From contig NC_018239.1 in the NCBI RefSeq assembly GCF_000227135.1, forward strand, positions 481,470 to 545,469: 64,000 nt of DNA, in the 5' to 3' direction. A program made the position numbers and the translations under genes. Of the stretch, positions 41,517 to 53,200 are shown piece by piece (positions within the stretch are counted from its first letter, which is position 1; the number at the start of each line of letters is the position of its first letter). The stretch comes from Leishmania donovani. Taxonomy: Eukaryota; Euglenozoa; Kinetoplastea; Trypanosomatida; Trypanosomatidae. Below the pieces are notes generated by a model. The model was not told the origin of the DNA. It ran no database searches and saw only the letters and a list, made by a program, of their open reading frames with translations.

Positions 41517-42344
41517 CCCCCCTCCCGGTGCACGGCAGCGGGGGGAGCGCTGCTGGCAATCGCCAACCAGAGCGCCACCAACAGCCGCGTCGCTGGTGCA
41601 TGGAAAGGGGAGACTCCCCTTGTACCTCATTCCCCCCTCCTAAGGCCGCACAACCCCAATGACGCTCCCGCGTCCCGCCGCCCCCGTTGCACGGAACAGC
41701 ACTCTGCGCCTGTTAACCGAGCAAACAATCTAGCGAGGACTGCGCGATGATCTGCAAAACAGACTTCCACCACAGCAGTTTGTCTAACGTCCTCAGCACT
41801 TCACCGCAGACCCTCCACCCCCCCCCTCCTCCCCCCTTCCGCTGCCGCCGGACTCTCTCCTCCACAACGCCGTCAGGCACCAGACGGGCACCATGACTGG
41901 AGCAGCGTTTGTGGACGCTACGCGTGCGCGTGTGACTGGGCAGATGACGGCGCTACCATCACGGCACCGAGGAGGCTCAGCGTAGACCTTCGCCTAACTC
42001 GCTGGACCATGAACGCGTCTTGCGATGGTGGCGCCCATGCTGGCCTCGAGAAGGCTGCTTCCGAGGCGGCCTTCCCCTTCATCACGTGGAGTGGTGCCGC
42101 TGAGTGTTGTGCTCGGCAAGGCACACGGACTGCGCCACGCCCTCTGTGCTGATGACCGCACATTCCCGAAGCCCTCCACAGCCGACGATTTCATAGGCGC
42201 CACACTACCGTCCGCCCTCTGGAAGGCAGAGCACTGCACACGGGAGCGCTTCGTGGGTGTGTGGGCGCCCCCTCCCCCTTCCCCCCAGGAGGCAGCACAC
42301 CGTGCTTGGCGCGCGACACCGCAACGAGCCGAGGATGCGGTAGT

Positions 42345-42730
42345 NNNNNNNNNNNNNNNNNNNNNNNNNNNNNNNNNNNNNNNNNNNNNNNNNNNNNNNN
42401 NNNNNNNNNNNNNNNNNNNNNNNNNNNNNNNNNNNNNNNNNNNNNNNNNNNNNNNNNNNNNNNNNNNNNNNNNNNNNNNNNNNNNNNNNNNNNNNNNNNN
42501 NNNNNNNNNNNNNNNNNNNNNNNNNNNNNNNNNNNNNNNNNNNNNNNNNNNNNNNNNNNNNNNNNNNNNNNNNNNNNNNNNNNNNNNNNNNNNNNNNNNN
42601 NNNNNNNNNNNNNNNNNNNNNNNNNNNNNNNNNNNNNNNNNNNNNNNNNNNNNNNNNNNNNNNNNNNNNNNNNNNNNNNNNNNNNNNNNNNNNNNNNNNN
42701 NNNNNNNNNNNNNNNNNNNNNNNNNNNNNN
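42345..42730. other. Assembly gap (386 N)
   Basis: A run of 386 undetermined bases lying just after reverse-transcriptase motif C. The gap therefore hides the thumb and whatever follows in the retroposon remnant. Confidence 0.97.
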
Positions 42731-43000
42731 CCCGCACGACAGACGCCACGGCTGCTGCCCTCGAGCGCGACCGTGGGCGCAGCAGGCATGCGAAGGGGGA
42801 AAGGGGAAGAGCTCGGCAGACGCTGTGCCCGATCCGACGGCAGGACGCTTCGTTGTAGACGACCACGATGAAGCCGTGGTGCCACGGAGGCCGGTGAGCT
42901 GTGGTTGTGCACGCGTCTGTTTGTTGACGTGTTCGAGGCGCAGCGGACGCGCTGGCGCGGAAAGCGTCTCTACTAGGGATGACGAGGAAGGGGGGCCACA

Positions 43001-44093
43001 GATCTCTGTGGTATCCGGGGTTCAGCTGAGGACGGCGTGATGCTACAAATGAAGAGGGATGTTTTTTTTTTCGCGCTTCGGGGTTGCACCCGTGAGGCGG
43101 TGCTGGAACGCTCGCACTGCCGGTACGGAGGTGTTTGCTATCTACTGGGTCGCTCTTGGAAAGTGTGCTCGGCCTGAGGTTTAGTCTCTCGTCGCTGCTT
43201 CGATCGTTTTTCTCGCATCTCTTCGGGCTCGGAGGAAGCGCTTATCGTGATGGTGAAAGCAGACAGGAGAAATCAACACTGTGCGCGGTGCCGCTGTGAT
43301 CAGGCCCAAGAGGAAGGTTGCTCCCGTCTCCATGCATCGACATGTAAGGAGCTATCGTGCGCGGCGGAGTATGCTGGTGGTGCCTCTCTATGCCCAATGC
43401 TGCCCCGGTGCTGCGCTGTGTCGATCCCATCACCGCCTGCGCACCGGCTGTGCTGCATCTATGCATGGTCGCGGCGCTTGTTGGCCACTTCTTCTTTCGC
43501 TCGCTCTTGCTCTCACTACCCCCCCTTCCACTCCTTGCTGTCGTTTTCTCTTCTCCGGGGCTGCGTACTGCGTCTTGACCCATACAGTGACTCAGGCGTC
43601 TCTTATACAGGTGTCCACATACGCGTACACGTAGACGTTGGGTATTATACTGCAGATCTCATCTGCGTTGCTCGCGCTGGAGATTGTCGCTATTACAACT
43701 TCCACCCGTACTTGTCTTCTGTCTCTCTGTTTTCGCGACACGGCCTTTTTTACCTTCCTTGCATTGTCTGTGGCGCACATCGCTCCCATCGACAGCTGTG
43801 CGTGTGCCGAAGCACTTGCAGCAGCGTTACTGTTATCGGTCTTCAAGAAAAAAAAAATACGGCCGCCCCCTCTCTTCGTGCCGCTGCTGAACACCTTCCT
43901 TTCCCATTGGTCGTGGGGGCACGGCTATCGACTGCGCAACGCATCTTTATCCCTTCCTCATACCCCTCCTCCCGTGACGCCACACGTGCGCTATATCGCG
44001 GTTGTGTGCGCGCCCGTTAGTGTTGGTGAGAGTCAGTGCGCGTGCGTTGCCTCGTGACGGAGTTGGCGCTTTTTGTGTGTTCCGTCCGCTCTT
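43001..44093. other. Intergenic region before VTT-domain gene
   Basis: No gene seen. It contains a T10 run near 43061-43070, pyrimidine-rich sequence at 43490-43550 and 43690-43760 and an A9 run near 43849-43858. Confidence 0.65.
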
Positions 44094-45083
44094 ATGTCAG
44101 CTCTTTTTCCGCCTTCCGCATCACCGTCTCTGTGCAGCTCGCTCGCTGTCCTCTACGACTCCAGCGAAGCCTCGGCTGTCTGCGCGAGGGCGTTGTTGGC
44201 CATGGCCATCACCATGCACGTGGGCAATCAGGTGGAGAGACCCGCACGCAATGCACTGCGTGTGCTCGTGCCCCTCTTCACCTGCCTCTTCTTCCTCTTG
44301 TACATCACGGGAACGTTCAGCGTCTTCAGTCGCGTGCAGGAGATTGTTCAGGCCGAGGAGACATCGCTGCGCTCTGCGTCTGGGATTGCGGAGTTCTGCA
44401 AGGATCTGCAGAAGCTGGCGCAGCAGCAGTACTGGCAAGTGCTGTTCTTCATCACGTCGCTCTACCTCACACTGCAAACGTTCTGCGTTCCCGGCACGGT
44501 GGTGTTGAACGCCGCAGTCGGGGCGGTTATGGGCACCTTGTCGGGTGTGCCCTACTGCACCATGTTGGGGACCATGGGCTCGATGTGCTGCTTCCTGTTC
44601 TCCCGCATCGTCGGCACGTCGCTTGTGGAGGCGGTGGACGCGCGGCTGATGCGCGGAAAGGGCCTCACAAAAATTCGCAGCCAAGTCTCCCATCACCGCG
44701 CGGACTTGTTCGTGTATTTGCTTTTTCTTCGTCTGACCCCCATTTTGCCGAACTGGCTAGTGAACCTGGCCTCCCCGGTGCTCGGGGTGCCGCTGCACAC
44801 GTTCGCGGGGGCGACACTGTTAGGCATCGTGCCGCAGACGTACTTGACCGTGCGCTTCGGCTCGTTGGCGCACTCGGGGGGACCTGGGGAGAAGAAACGC
44901 ATTGTCACGCCGTGGGACACGCTGCTGCTGGCCGTCACCGGAGTGAGCATCCTCGTCGGGTTCCGGCTCAAGAAGAAATTCGCGCAGAGCCGGAAGGACG
45001 GCGGCAGTGGTGGAGTCGCCGCGGACAGGTTCTCTGGCATCACCGCATCAAGCGGTAGCGTATGTGCGCCGCCGCTGGTGTAG
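44094..45083 (+). CDS. VTT-domain (TMEM41/DedA-like) membrane protein
   Basis: A 329-residue polytopic membrane protein. Hydrophobic segments lie at about 55-80 (VLVPLFTCLFFLLYITGTFSVF), 114-165 (including FFITSLYLTLQTF and GTVVLNAAVGAVMG), 165-185, 205-225, 235-260 and 275-295. The VTT signature is clear: CVPGTVVLNAAVGAVMGTLSG, then FLRLTPILPNWLVNLASPVLG with GATLLGIVPQTYLTV, closely resembling animal TMEM41B. In other eukaryotes TMEM41B/VMP1 act in the ER as lipid scramblases needed for autophagy and lipid droplet balance; the same role here is inference. The C-terminal tail is basic (KKKFAQSRK) and Ser/Gly-rich. The first ATG at 44094 is used; an ATG at 44202 would remove 36 N-terminal residues without touching the domain. 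Confidence 0.9.
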   Translation: MSALFPPSASPSLCSSLAVLYDSSEASAVCARALLAMAITMHVGNQVERPARNALRVLVPLFTCLFFLLYITGTFSVFSRVQEIVQAEETSLRSASGIAEFCKDLQKLAQQQYWQVLFFITSLYLTLQTFCVPGTVVLNAAVGAVMGTLSGVPYCTMLGTMGSMCCFLFSRIVGTSLVEAVDARLMRGKGLTKIRSQVSHHRADLFVYLLFLRLTPILPNWLVNLASPVLGVPLHTFAGATLLGIVPQTYLTVRFGSLAHSGGPGEKKRIVTPWDTLLLAVTGVSILVGFRLKKKFAQSRKDGGSGGVAADRFSGITASSGSVCAPPLV

Positions 45084-45584
45084 CATGACAGCCACACTGC
45101 AGGAACCGTGAGCTGCCAAAGGCTTTGGCGCACTCCTTGCCTGGGCACTTGAGCTGCTGCCGGCGGGTCGTGTGTACGGCAGCCACACTAAAAACATCGA
45201 ACACACTTGATGCGCCCACGCATACGCGCACACGGGCGCGCGACACCTTCAAACAGAAGTACTGCGCTGCCATCGCACACCGGCGCGCACACGGGGCCGA
45301 TCTGCCTCCTCCCTGCGCGCTTCTCTTCCCTTTCCTGTCTATGTGAAGGAGCGCCTCACCTGTCGCAGCGTTGCCGGCGGGTCTTTCTCGAGTCTTTAGC
45401 ACGCCGTTGCTCGTCCAGAGATGGACAGTTGCGTTGATCGCCATCTCCTGTACCCTCCTCTCCACTTCTTTTTGTGTCCCCTGCCGCTGTGTCGATCGCG
45501 GCGAGGCGACCGAGGAACCAGGTGCCCCTCTCGCGCCTGCTGTTTTTCAGTTGTATTAAGATCTCTACAGACAGAAAACGGTGA
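45084..45584. other. Intergenic region with splice acceptor
   Basis: A short spacer with no gene. It ends in a pyrimidine tract leading to the acceptor predicted at 45549-45550. Confidence 0.65.
45530..45550 (+). promoter_or_regulatory. Predicted trans-splice acceptor for RING gene
   Basis: The pyrimidine-rich sequence ending gctgtttttcag puts an AG at 45549-45550, 34 nt before the ATG at 45585. This is a strong-looking spliced-leader acceptor and supports that start. Confidence 0.6.
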
Positions 45585-48239
45585 ATGCAGCCGGGCAGCA
45601 ATGCACCTCCGAACTCACAACGCAGCGCGTTTAGTCGCATGATGGACGCGAGGCGCGCCAGCAGCATGGATCGCAGCGCAGTTGCAGGCTTCGACCCCGT
45701 CTCCCACTACAGTTCTTGCCCTCCGCTGCCTGTCATTCGACAGCCGCAGAGCACAGCCCTCTCTGCCTGCGATGCTTGCACAGCCCCTCATGCCGGCTTA
45801 AGGCAGCACGAGTCTGGCGTGGCGGCACTCAAGCCCTCGCGTAAAGCGGCGTCGCCGCCGTACGTCATCACGGAAAAGACTCCGCGCCCAGAGCTGCTCG
45901 CCATCATCATGCAGCTGCAAGCGGACCTCACGCAGCGCACCGATAGCGTGAATGCGATTCAGCGAAACTTTGAGCGACTGAGCGCGATGCGTCACGCTGA
46001 GCAGCTCGAGCTTCGGCGCTTGCGTTTGCTGGAGAAGACGCGGCCGGAATCCGCGCCCGACGGCGGCGACGCTGCGACACGGCAACTGGAGAGCGTTTTG
46101 GCAGAGATGCGACACAGGGCGGTGGAGCAGCAGGCCACATTCGCTCAGATGGAGGAGGAACTGCAGGCGGCGAACCGTTTGTGTGCGCTTCACCAAGGCA
46201 TAGCTCGACTGATCGCGTCGCACGCGGATGGATTTCGAGACGTTCTGCAGGCGGAGGCGTTGGCTCACTCTCAGCTTTACAAGTCTGCTATGAGTGAGCG
46301 TGCCGGCATAGGCTCTCGGCATGAGGCGACGCAGCAGCAGCTTTTATGCAAGGATGTCGCGCAGCTAGTGGCCGATCATCAGGCGCAGATCGTGCCCAAA
46401 TTGATTCGAGGCGGCGCTGCCGAGAGGTGCCGGATGAAGAACCCAGCGCAGGTGTCGACTGCAACCTTACTGGAACTGGTGCGCCAGGGGCTTCGTGAGA
46501 CGGCCGAGGCGGTGCACCAGTATGTCGCCGCCACACATGCGACTGATCAAGAACGCGTGCTCACCGAGGCCGAGGGCCAACGCGACCGCGAGGAGCTGCG
46601 GCGTGTGCTGGGAGAACTGCTGCGCCTTCGACGGCGTGCGACGGAGGAGGCTGAAGCGACGGCGCGAACGGCGCTTCTCTTTGGCGCATTGCAGACATCC
46701 GTTACTGCTCACCGGGCCTTTGATCACGTACGTTTGCTGACGGCAAACGCTGACGCAGCGGCAGCGGCCACTCGGTCATCGTGGGAGGTGACGGCCGCTC
46801 TGCTTACGCGTCGCATTTCAGACTGGCGCGACGCTGCGGATGTGCGACTCGTCGACTTTTGCAACACCATCGAGGCCTCCATGGCCGAAAAGGCAAGGGA
46901 GCGCGACGCGCAGACGCAGCAGACTGCACAGGAGCTGCTGCTGGACGAACGGAAACGGCTAGAGAATCTGCATGCGTCTCAGGTGCAGACCATGCAGGCG
47001 GATTGGAGAAGGCAGAGAGATGCTGTGCAGCAGTCGCGTGCGAAGCAGCTGGAGCAGGTGCGAAGGGACCTCGTGGCTCAGGTACAAGTCGCCGAGGACC
47101 GTCGCGCTGCGGCGGAGAAGCGGACTGGCGCCATTGAGGCCGCTCTCACCCAAATGACACGAGACCACGCCGCGGAAGTGCAGGCCGTCGAGGCCCATTG
47201 GCGGTCTGCCGTCTTGGACGCAGAAAGGCATTGCGAGCAGCGCTGGAGGACGATGTTGGAGGCGTATCAAGAGGGGCAGAAAGCCTCTAGGGGGGCCGTG
47301 TTGCAACTTATGGTGGATGTGCTGCGCACCCGTGGCCACTGCGTGTACGAGGAGCAGGCCGAACGCGCGGCCTTGTGCAGGAGCCACTGGAGGAATCAGA
47401 CGCAGCATCTCCGAGAGGAACAGGCTGCCGTGATGCAGCATGGCGTGGCGACTGCGGTCGTGCTTGAGCGTATGCGGTATCATACGGAGGACGAGGCTGC
47501 GAGTCGTGCTGTGTTGCACGCATCCGAGGCTGCAGACTGGGCGGCACTCGTGAGAAAAGAGGCAGCACACAATGCGCAGGTTCATCATGCCGTATCGATG
47601 GCTGCTGCAGCTGCCCGACTGGAAGGCCTGCGAGCGGAGATGGCTGGGCGAGAGGCTAGGTGGGAGCAGCGCCTCGACGCACTCGAGACAGACCTTCGAC
47701 AGGCACAGCAAGAGTGTTTAGGTGCGGTGCACCGCGCTTCTGATGCTGTTGTTGCAGCGCAGGAGGCACAAGCCGCACTCCAGGCCACTCAGCGAGATTT
47801 CGCCGCATACCGGTGTGGTGTCGGTGCTGCGGCGCAGCGCATCGAGGTGGCTGAGAGTGCGACGGAGAGCGCGTGTTGTTGTTCTTTATGCCTGGAGCTG
47901 TATTGCCAGCCCGTTGCGTGCGTGCCGTGCGGGCATATTTACTGCGCAAACTGCCTCCTGCGGCACGCCCGGAACAGGTCGCTGCCGAGTGTTGCTTCGG
48001 CGTTCGCCTGTGGTGCGGGCGCCTCAACCGGCGAGAATGGCGCAGTGGGGGCGAGGGCGCAGCTGGAGGTGACCCACTGGCTCCGTAACATGTCTACCCC
48101 ACACGCCTCCCTCTTCTGCCCCGAATGCGCGTCTACAACAGTGTCGACCGTGGTGGAGCTGCCGATTCTCGGCGAGCTCACGGCGAAGTACGACTACAAG
48201 AAACGAAGCCTTGCAGTGCTCCTGGCTGAGCTGCGCTGA
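45585..48239 (+). CDS. Coiled-coil protein with C-terminal RING finger
   Basis: An 884-residue protein. Residues about 100-760 are highly helical and charged (Glu, Arg, Gln, Ala), consistent with long coiled coils. The C-terminus has a RING pattern: C766-x2-C769, then CVPCGHIYCANC giving C782, H784, C787 and C790, and a final C845-P-E-C848. The loop between C790 and C845 is about 54 residues and contains a Gly/Ala-rich insert, much longer than the usual 4-48. The tail is LGELTAKYDYKKRSLAVLLAEL. RING proteins usually act as E3 ubiquitin ligases, and long coiled coils suggest assembly on a structure; target and location are unknown. The start is supported by a splice acceptor 34 nt upstream. 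Confidence 0.88.
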   Translation: MQPGSNAPPNSQRSAFSRMMDARRASSMDRSAVAGFDPVSHYSSCPPLPVIRQPQSTALSACDACTAPHAGLRQHESGVAALKPSRKAASPPYVITEKTPRPELLAIIMQLQADLTQRTDSVNAIQRNFERLSAMRHAEQLELRRLRLLEKTRPESAPDGGDAATRQLESVLAEMRHRAVEQQATFAQMEEELQAANRLCALHQGIARLIASHADGFRDVLQAEALAHSQLYKSAMSERAGIGSRHEATQQQLLCKDVAQLVADHQAQIVPKLIRGGAAERCRMKNPAQVSTATLLELVRQGLRETAEAVHQYVAATHATDQERVLTEAEGQRDREELRRVLGELLRLRRRATEEAEATARTALLFGALQTSVTAHRAFDHVRLLTANADAAAAATRSSWEVTAALLTRRISDWRDAADVRLVDFCNTIEASMAEKARERDAQTQQTAQELLLDERKRLENLHASQVQTMQADWRRQRDAVQQSRAKQLEQVRRDLVAQVQVAEDRRAAAEKRTGAIEAALTQMTRDHAAEVQAVEAHWRSAVLDAERHCEQRWRTMLEAYQEGQKASRGAVLQLMVDVLRTRGHCVYEEQAERAALCRSHWRNQTQHLREEQAAVMQHGVATAVVLERMRYHTEDEAASRAVLHASEAADWAALVRKEAAHNAQVHHAVSMAAAAARLEGLRAEMAGREARWEQRLDALETDLRQAQQECLGAVHRASDAVVAAQEAQAALQATQRDFAAYRCGVGAAAQRIEVAESATESACCCSLCLELYCQPVACVPCGHIYCANCLLRHARNRSLPSVASAFACGAGASTGENGAVGARAQLEVTHWLRNMSTPHASLFCPECASTTVSTVVELPILGELTAKYDYKKRSLAVLLAELR

Positions 48240-50219
48240 CCACCTTTGCGCTTGGAAAAGGCATGCAGGGCGAACGGATGGGGACCGGGAGGAGGGCGTT
48301 GTGCGCGTGCGCGCGAGATGTCTCGAACGGTGGTAAGACGCGTGCGCGGGGGTGTTCGTCTCCCTGTCGCTGTGCGTGACGTCGAGTTGCTTGCTGTGGT
48401 TGTGGTCTGCGGGGATATTGTGTATATAGAACCTGCTCAACCTGTGCTCTACCGGGAAGCGAAGCGGAAAAAAAAACGACGGAGGCCCGAGGCGGCCCTT
48501 TGGCATAATGGCGCACGTCTCCCGTTCTCTTAATGCCCGTCTGTCTGCTACTGTTTAAGAGCGCCACTGCCGACGCGTTTTACTGTGTACCTGCCAGAGA
48601 AAGAAGTCAGAAGCAACACAATATGGGCAGTGCATGTGCTGAGACAGTCGCACACGCATGCCGGCTGAGTTCCACACGAACAATAATGCAAGGCGCATGT
48701 GCTGCTCACCTTATGCCTGACGACATCGGCCACGTTATCTTTCGCGTTATTTCGCATACTTACACATACACTTGCACGTCTGCTTGCAACGCAGCGAGCT
48801 AGTGGTGGCTGCTTCTGCCATTCTCTCACCTCCTTCTACCCCTTCACCGGTACTTTGGTGCAAGTGCACTGTGCGTCTGCTGAACTCCGATCTGCGGCTC
48901 TCCGCAGCTGCCCCGAAAATTTTTGGCAGCGCTGTGGCTTCCGCGCTCTTTCAGGTTCTGCTCCTGTGCGCCCCACTCTCTCGTTCCCATCGATCCTCCT
49001 CTTCTCTGTTCCGAACTCTGCCGTCAGAGCCCCCCCCCCCCTCCCGGCACCCGCGCCCCCTCCCGCTAGTAGTCACGCACACGAAGACGTACTCGGTGGC
49101 GAGAAGACGCCAAAACGAGCGGCGCAGAGGCCCATTCAGACATCGAGTCTTGGAAGCCGCACAAGCACCTCTGCTTATCATCTCCCAGAGTATCATGCAC
49201 GCGTTCGCTTTATTTGTTTGTTAGGCTCTTCGCTTCTGCTTCAGACTTCCAAGGACGCCAGCTCACATCACGCCAGCGGCGTTGAGGCCACAGCGCACCG
49301 CCACCTCTTCCATGCCGCCTCCCGCGCGCCCTCTCGCCTCTCTCCGCAATTTTTTGTTTCTACTCTGACGCTCGGCCAGCTCTCCCGTTTTGGGTCTTTC
49401 GCGAGTTTATTCGCCTTCGTCGGTGCGGGTCGCTCCTGTCCCTACCCGCGCAGCCCTTCTCTGGCTCTTTGAGCTGTTGCGGAGTCTGTTGCCGTGTGAG
49501 AGGGCACGCATGCGCCCCGGCTGTGAACCTTCTCCATTCCTCGTTCCGTTTTTTTTTTTGCTAGCTCGTTCTGCCGTTGTTGACGTGCGCCGACGACCAT
49601 CTGCCGGCTTTGCCCTTCGCTGTGTGGCGACGCGCCACATTTCTTTCTCTCGTTTTTCCGCGGATTTACTCTTGCACAGCTTCCTGATTTCGGCCTCTTC
49701 TCTCTCGGGCACTCACGTGCCGTAGCCAATCCTCATACAACCCATCTTCCTCACAACGTCGTTGTTCCGTTTCGTCGCTCATTTCTGTTCTTGTGGTCGT
49801 CCGTGCTGCTTGAATGCGACTTGCAGTGGGGTGCAGGGTGTGCGTCCTACCGGCTTTCCGTCCGTCTTCCGTCGTACCCCATCGTAACGAGGCACATGCG
49901 CACGCGTTGGTCGGCGCCCATCTCTTATAGTCCGCGCTGTGCAAGCGACGTGCTTGCTTCTGCAGCCTTCGCCTGCTCGTCCGCTACCATTGGTGCTGAA
50001 TGCCACCTTGAGGTTCCTTTTCTCTAACTTTTTCTCTTCCCGACTTCCGCCTCTGTACCGTCCTTTCGAGGTGCTGAGGGTGCATGTGGTATTTGGACGG
50101 CACAGAGGGGCTCGCAGGGATCGGCGGACAACACGCCTCCGCTGACGGGTGGAATTCAGCGCTGCGTACTCTCAAGACTCCGTCATACATCGATCACCGC
50201 TCTTGTTGTAGAGTCGCTG
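48240..50219. other. Intergenic region before aminopeptidase gene
   Basis: No gene recognised. It contains a C10 run near 49030-49040, a T10 run near 49549-49558 and many pyrimidine tracts. The tract 50020-50068 followed by AG at 50069-50070 is a candidate trans-splice acceptor for the gene at 50220. Confidence 0.6.
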
Positions 50220-53200
50220 ATGGTGGGTATGGCGTCCTCTATGTCTCTGTCGCCTGTGCCGGAGGCGGTGCTCCAGGGGCTCCAGACGCCGGAGTTCAGA
50301 ATGCCGTCTCTGGTACTGCCGCAGCACTACGCGCTCGAGTTTCAGCCGGATGCGCAGCAGCACAGTTTTGTTGGCTCGGTGTACATAACGATGCGCGTAC
50401 TAGAGGCGCCTTCCTTACCTCTTCGCCATCTTGTCCTTCACGCGCTAGACCTTCGCCTTGAGGCATCATCCATACGCGTCTTTGTTCCCGCCGACCCCTC
50501 GAGCGCCTTCGCAGCCGCCGCCCCACCGGCTCACCCGAGCCACCACCTTGGCGACGAGGCCTCGCGGCAACGACCGTTCAGCACAGAGAAAGGAAGCTAT
50601 GTTGCGTGCCAAGGCCTGGACAAGATCGACATCAGTGAGACAGTTCTGCTTGCCTTCGCCGCACATTTACCGAGCAAGTTCGGCGACACCTTCGTGCTCA
50701 TTATTGACCGTTTCGACGGCGTCATCGCGACGCCGCCGGAAATGGAAGGGCTCTTCCATTCCAACTCCACGGATGCCGCCGTGCTGAGCACGCACCTCGA
50801 GCCGACCGGAGCGCGCCGGCTCTACCCCTGCTTTGATGAACCAGCGATTCAAGCCACTTTTCAGCTGTCTGTCATTGCCACCGCCGCGCAGACGGTGCTG
50901 TCGAACACGGAAGTGGAGGCGGACATAAGCGTGGCGGCACTCCCGTACGCCGCGCAGAAGCGACAGGGCACGAGCGAGGACACCAGCAACCGCCGCAGAG
51001 AGGCGCCGGAGTCGTCGACGTCCGCCTCCGCATCATTGCCGCAGTCGGCGCCGTCGTGGCATTGCGTGCTATTTGAGACAACGCCGCGACTGCACACGTG
51101 CATTGTGGGGTTTCACGTCGGCCGCTTCACCTTTCTGGAGCAGCGCTCGCGACGCTCAGGTGTGCTGTGTCGTGTGGTGCTCCCGCACACAGAGGCGAGC
51201 AGTGGCGGCTGCTTCGTGCTCGACCTAGCCACCAAAGCCGTCGATTTTTTCACGAATTTCTTTCGTGTGCAGCTGCCACTAAAGAAGCTCGATGTGGTCG
51301 GCGTGGAGACGTTTTGCGTGCTTGGCATGGAGAACTGGGGCATGGTCAACCTGCTGAAGGATTACCTTGTCGTGACGGAGACGACTCCGCTGGAGCGCCG
51401 GCAGCGCGTGACGCGGCTCATCGGCCACGAGATTTGCCACCAGTGGTTTGGCGACTGGGTCACCATTGAGTGGTGGAACGGTCTATGGCTGAAGGAAGGC
51501 ATGTGCCGCTACCTGGAGTACTTCTTCGTCAACGCCGTCTTCCCTGGCTGGGGTCTGTGGAACGAGTTTCTGTGCAATATAATGAATAGCGCGCTGCTCG
51601 CCGACGCGGACCCGCGCGAGACGCACCCGGTCGACTGCTGCAACCCGGCCCCACGGCGTATCTACGACTCATTCGACGCGATAAGCTACGGCAAGGGGGC
51701 GTGCGTGCTGCGGATGCTCTTCAGCATCATTGGCGTGGAGTGGCTGAAGCGTGCAACGCATCTGCTGATGGTGCGGTTCGCCGGCCGCGCGATCAACGCC
51801 AAAGACCTCGTTGACTGTATCGTTGACACGACCAAGGAGCGCTGCAGCAGCGAGGCACAGCTGCAGCACGTCAAGGCGCTTCACGCTTGTCTGAGCATGG
51901 TGGAGACGGTGGGCCACCCCTACCTCTACATCTACGAGAGGCCGGGCGAGTCCTATACGATCACGCAGTACGTGCCTCCTAGCAAGCAGCACGGCCTCCT
52001 CGTCGAGTACCTCCAGCAGCAGCGCCGCAAGTCCAACGCACCTGTGATCGACCTCTTCTCCACCCCGGTCGGTGCATCGTTTGAGTGGACGCCGGAGTCG
52101 ACGCTCAGTCGCGTCACTGCATCCTTCTCGATCCCACTGCGCACCGTGGAGTGGTCGCCGAGCGGCTGCGCCAACGCCAGTCTCATCTTTCTCGAAGAGG
52201 CAGAGCACCAATTTGCCTGTCCAACATCTGCGTCGACGCTGAGGACGACGAGAGACGACACTCCTCTCATGCAGCCAGTAGCGGCGCCTGACCACGCCGG
52301 CGTTGAAACGGGAGAGATGCCGGGATCGGCAGCCTCCACCGCACCTCAGCAGACTTCGTCGTCGTCGCTTCTCTTTGGGGCTCCGGGCTGCACGCGCTAC
52401 TTCAACCAAGGTGGCAGCGGCTTCTTTCAGTGCGACTACGACGCAGCGACGTGGCGCCGTCTCTTCGAGCTCGTCGCCTTCTTCTCGGAGGAGGACCGCG
52501 TGATCATCACGCTGCACTTCATCAACTTCGCCAAATCACAGCTCGGCCACCAGCCCGGCGACACCGGCGATCGCTGCACACTTTTCTTTGAGTGGCTGCT
52601 GCGCCTTACCGGCACCTCTGGGGCCATGAACTCGTTCTTATGGGAGCTTGTCACCAACGCGCTCACCACGCTGGTACAGCTGGTGCAGCACTGCTACTGT
52701 CACTCGATCGTGAAGGAGTTTGTGAACACTCTCTACACGCCTCTGCAGCGACGCCGTGTGCTGTCGTTCCTCGCCCAAGATAAGACGACATCTTTTCAGA
52801 GCTCGATCCACCTCTCCCGCCAGCTCGTGCTCCGCATCCTACAACTGTTGTGTCTGTGCGACAATTCGGCGGTAGTGAAAGAGGCAGAGGAGACGGCGAA
52901 GTGGTCACTGAGGGCGCTGCTATCACCCGGCGACTCGCACGCCCATCCATCGAGCAGCATCTCCAGCAGCACCTGTGGTGCCGCCGCGAACGAAGCGGGC
53001 TCCGGCGGCGTCGCAAACCGGAGGATGGCGAGCGTGTCGGCCGGCCTAGGGCTCCCCTCTGGCTCAGGTGCAGGCGCAGCTTCCCCGCTCTCTACGAAGC
53101 TTCCTACTGCCGGAAATAGCGGCCCGCTGCAGTCAGCGGCATTGATTTCCGTCGCGGGGGCGCTGCCAGCTCGCGGCGAGCCGGCGGCGCTCATGAGCAG

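Larger units (their letters stand above)
40820..43000 (+). mobile_element. Degenerate ingi/L1Tc-like non-LTR retroposon (DIRE)
   Basis: Reverse transcriptase of the ingi/L1Tc type is recognisable in pieces. In one frame (41412-41516) LFKLPTVRELDVALREI and CGSAPGVDE match the start of the fingers region; the same frame continues with SRVAGAWKG (about 41577-41607) and PLLRPHNPND (about 41634-41663), matching the AW..PL.KP region. In the next frame, motif A survives as AAFVDATRA (FVD at 41908-41916), motif B as GVVPLSVVLG (42088-42117) and the catalytic motif C as ALCADD (ADD at 42148-42156), then TLPSALWKAEHCTRERF. In-frame stops at 41983, 41995 and 42010 and at least one frame change show it is dead. 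Two N gaps interrupt it and both ends are uncertain. Such degenerate elements are known in Leishmania, which lacks active ingi copies. Confidence 0.8.
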
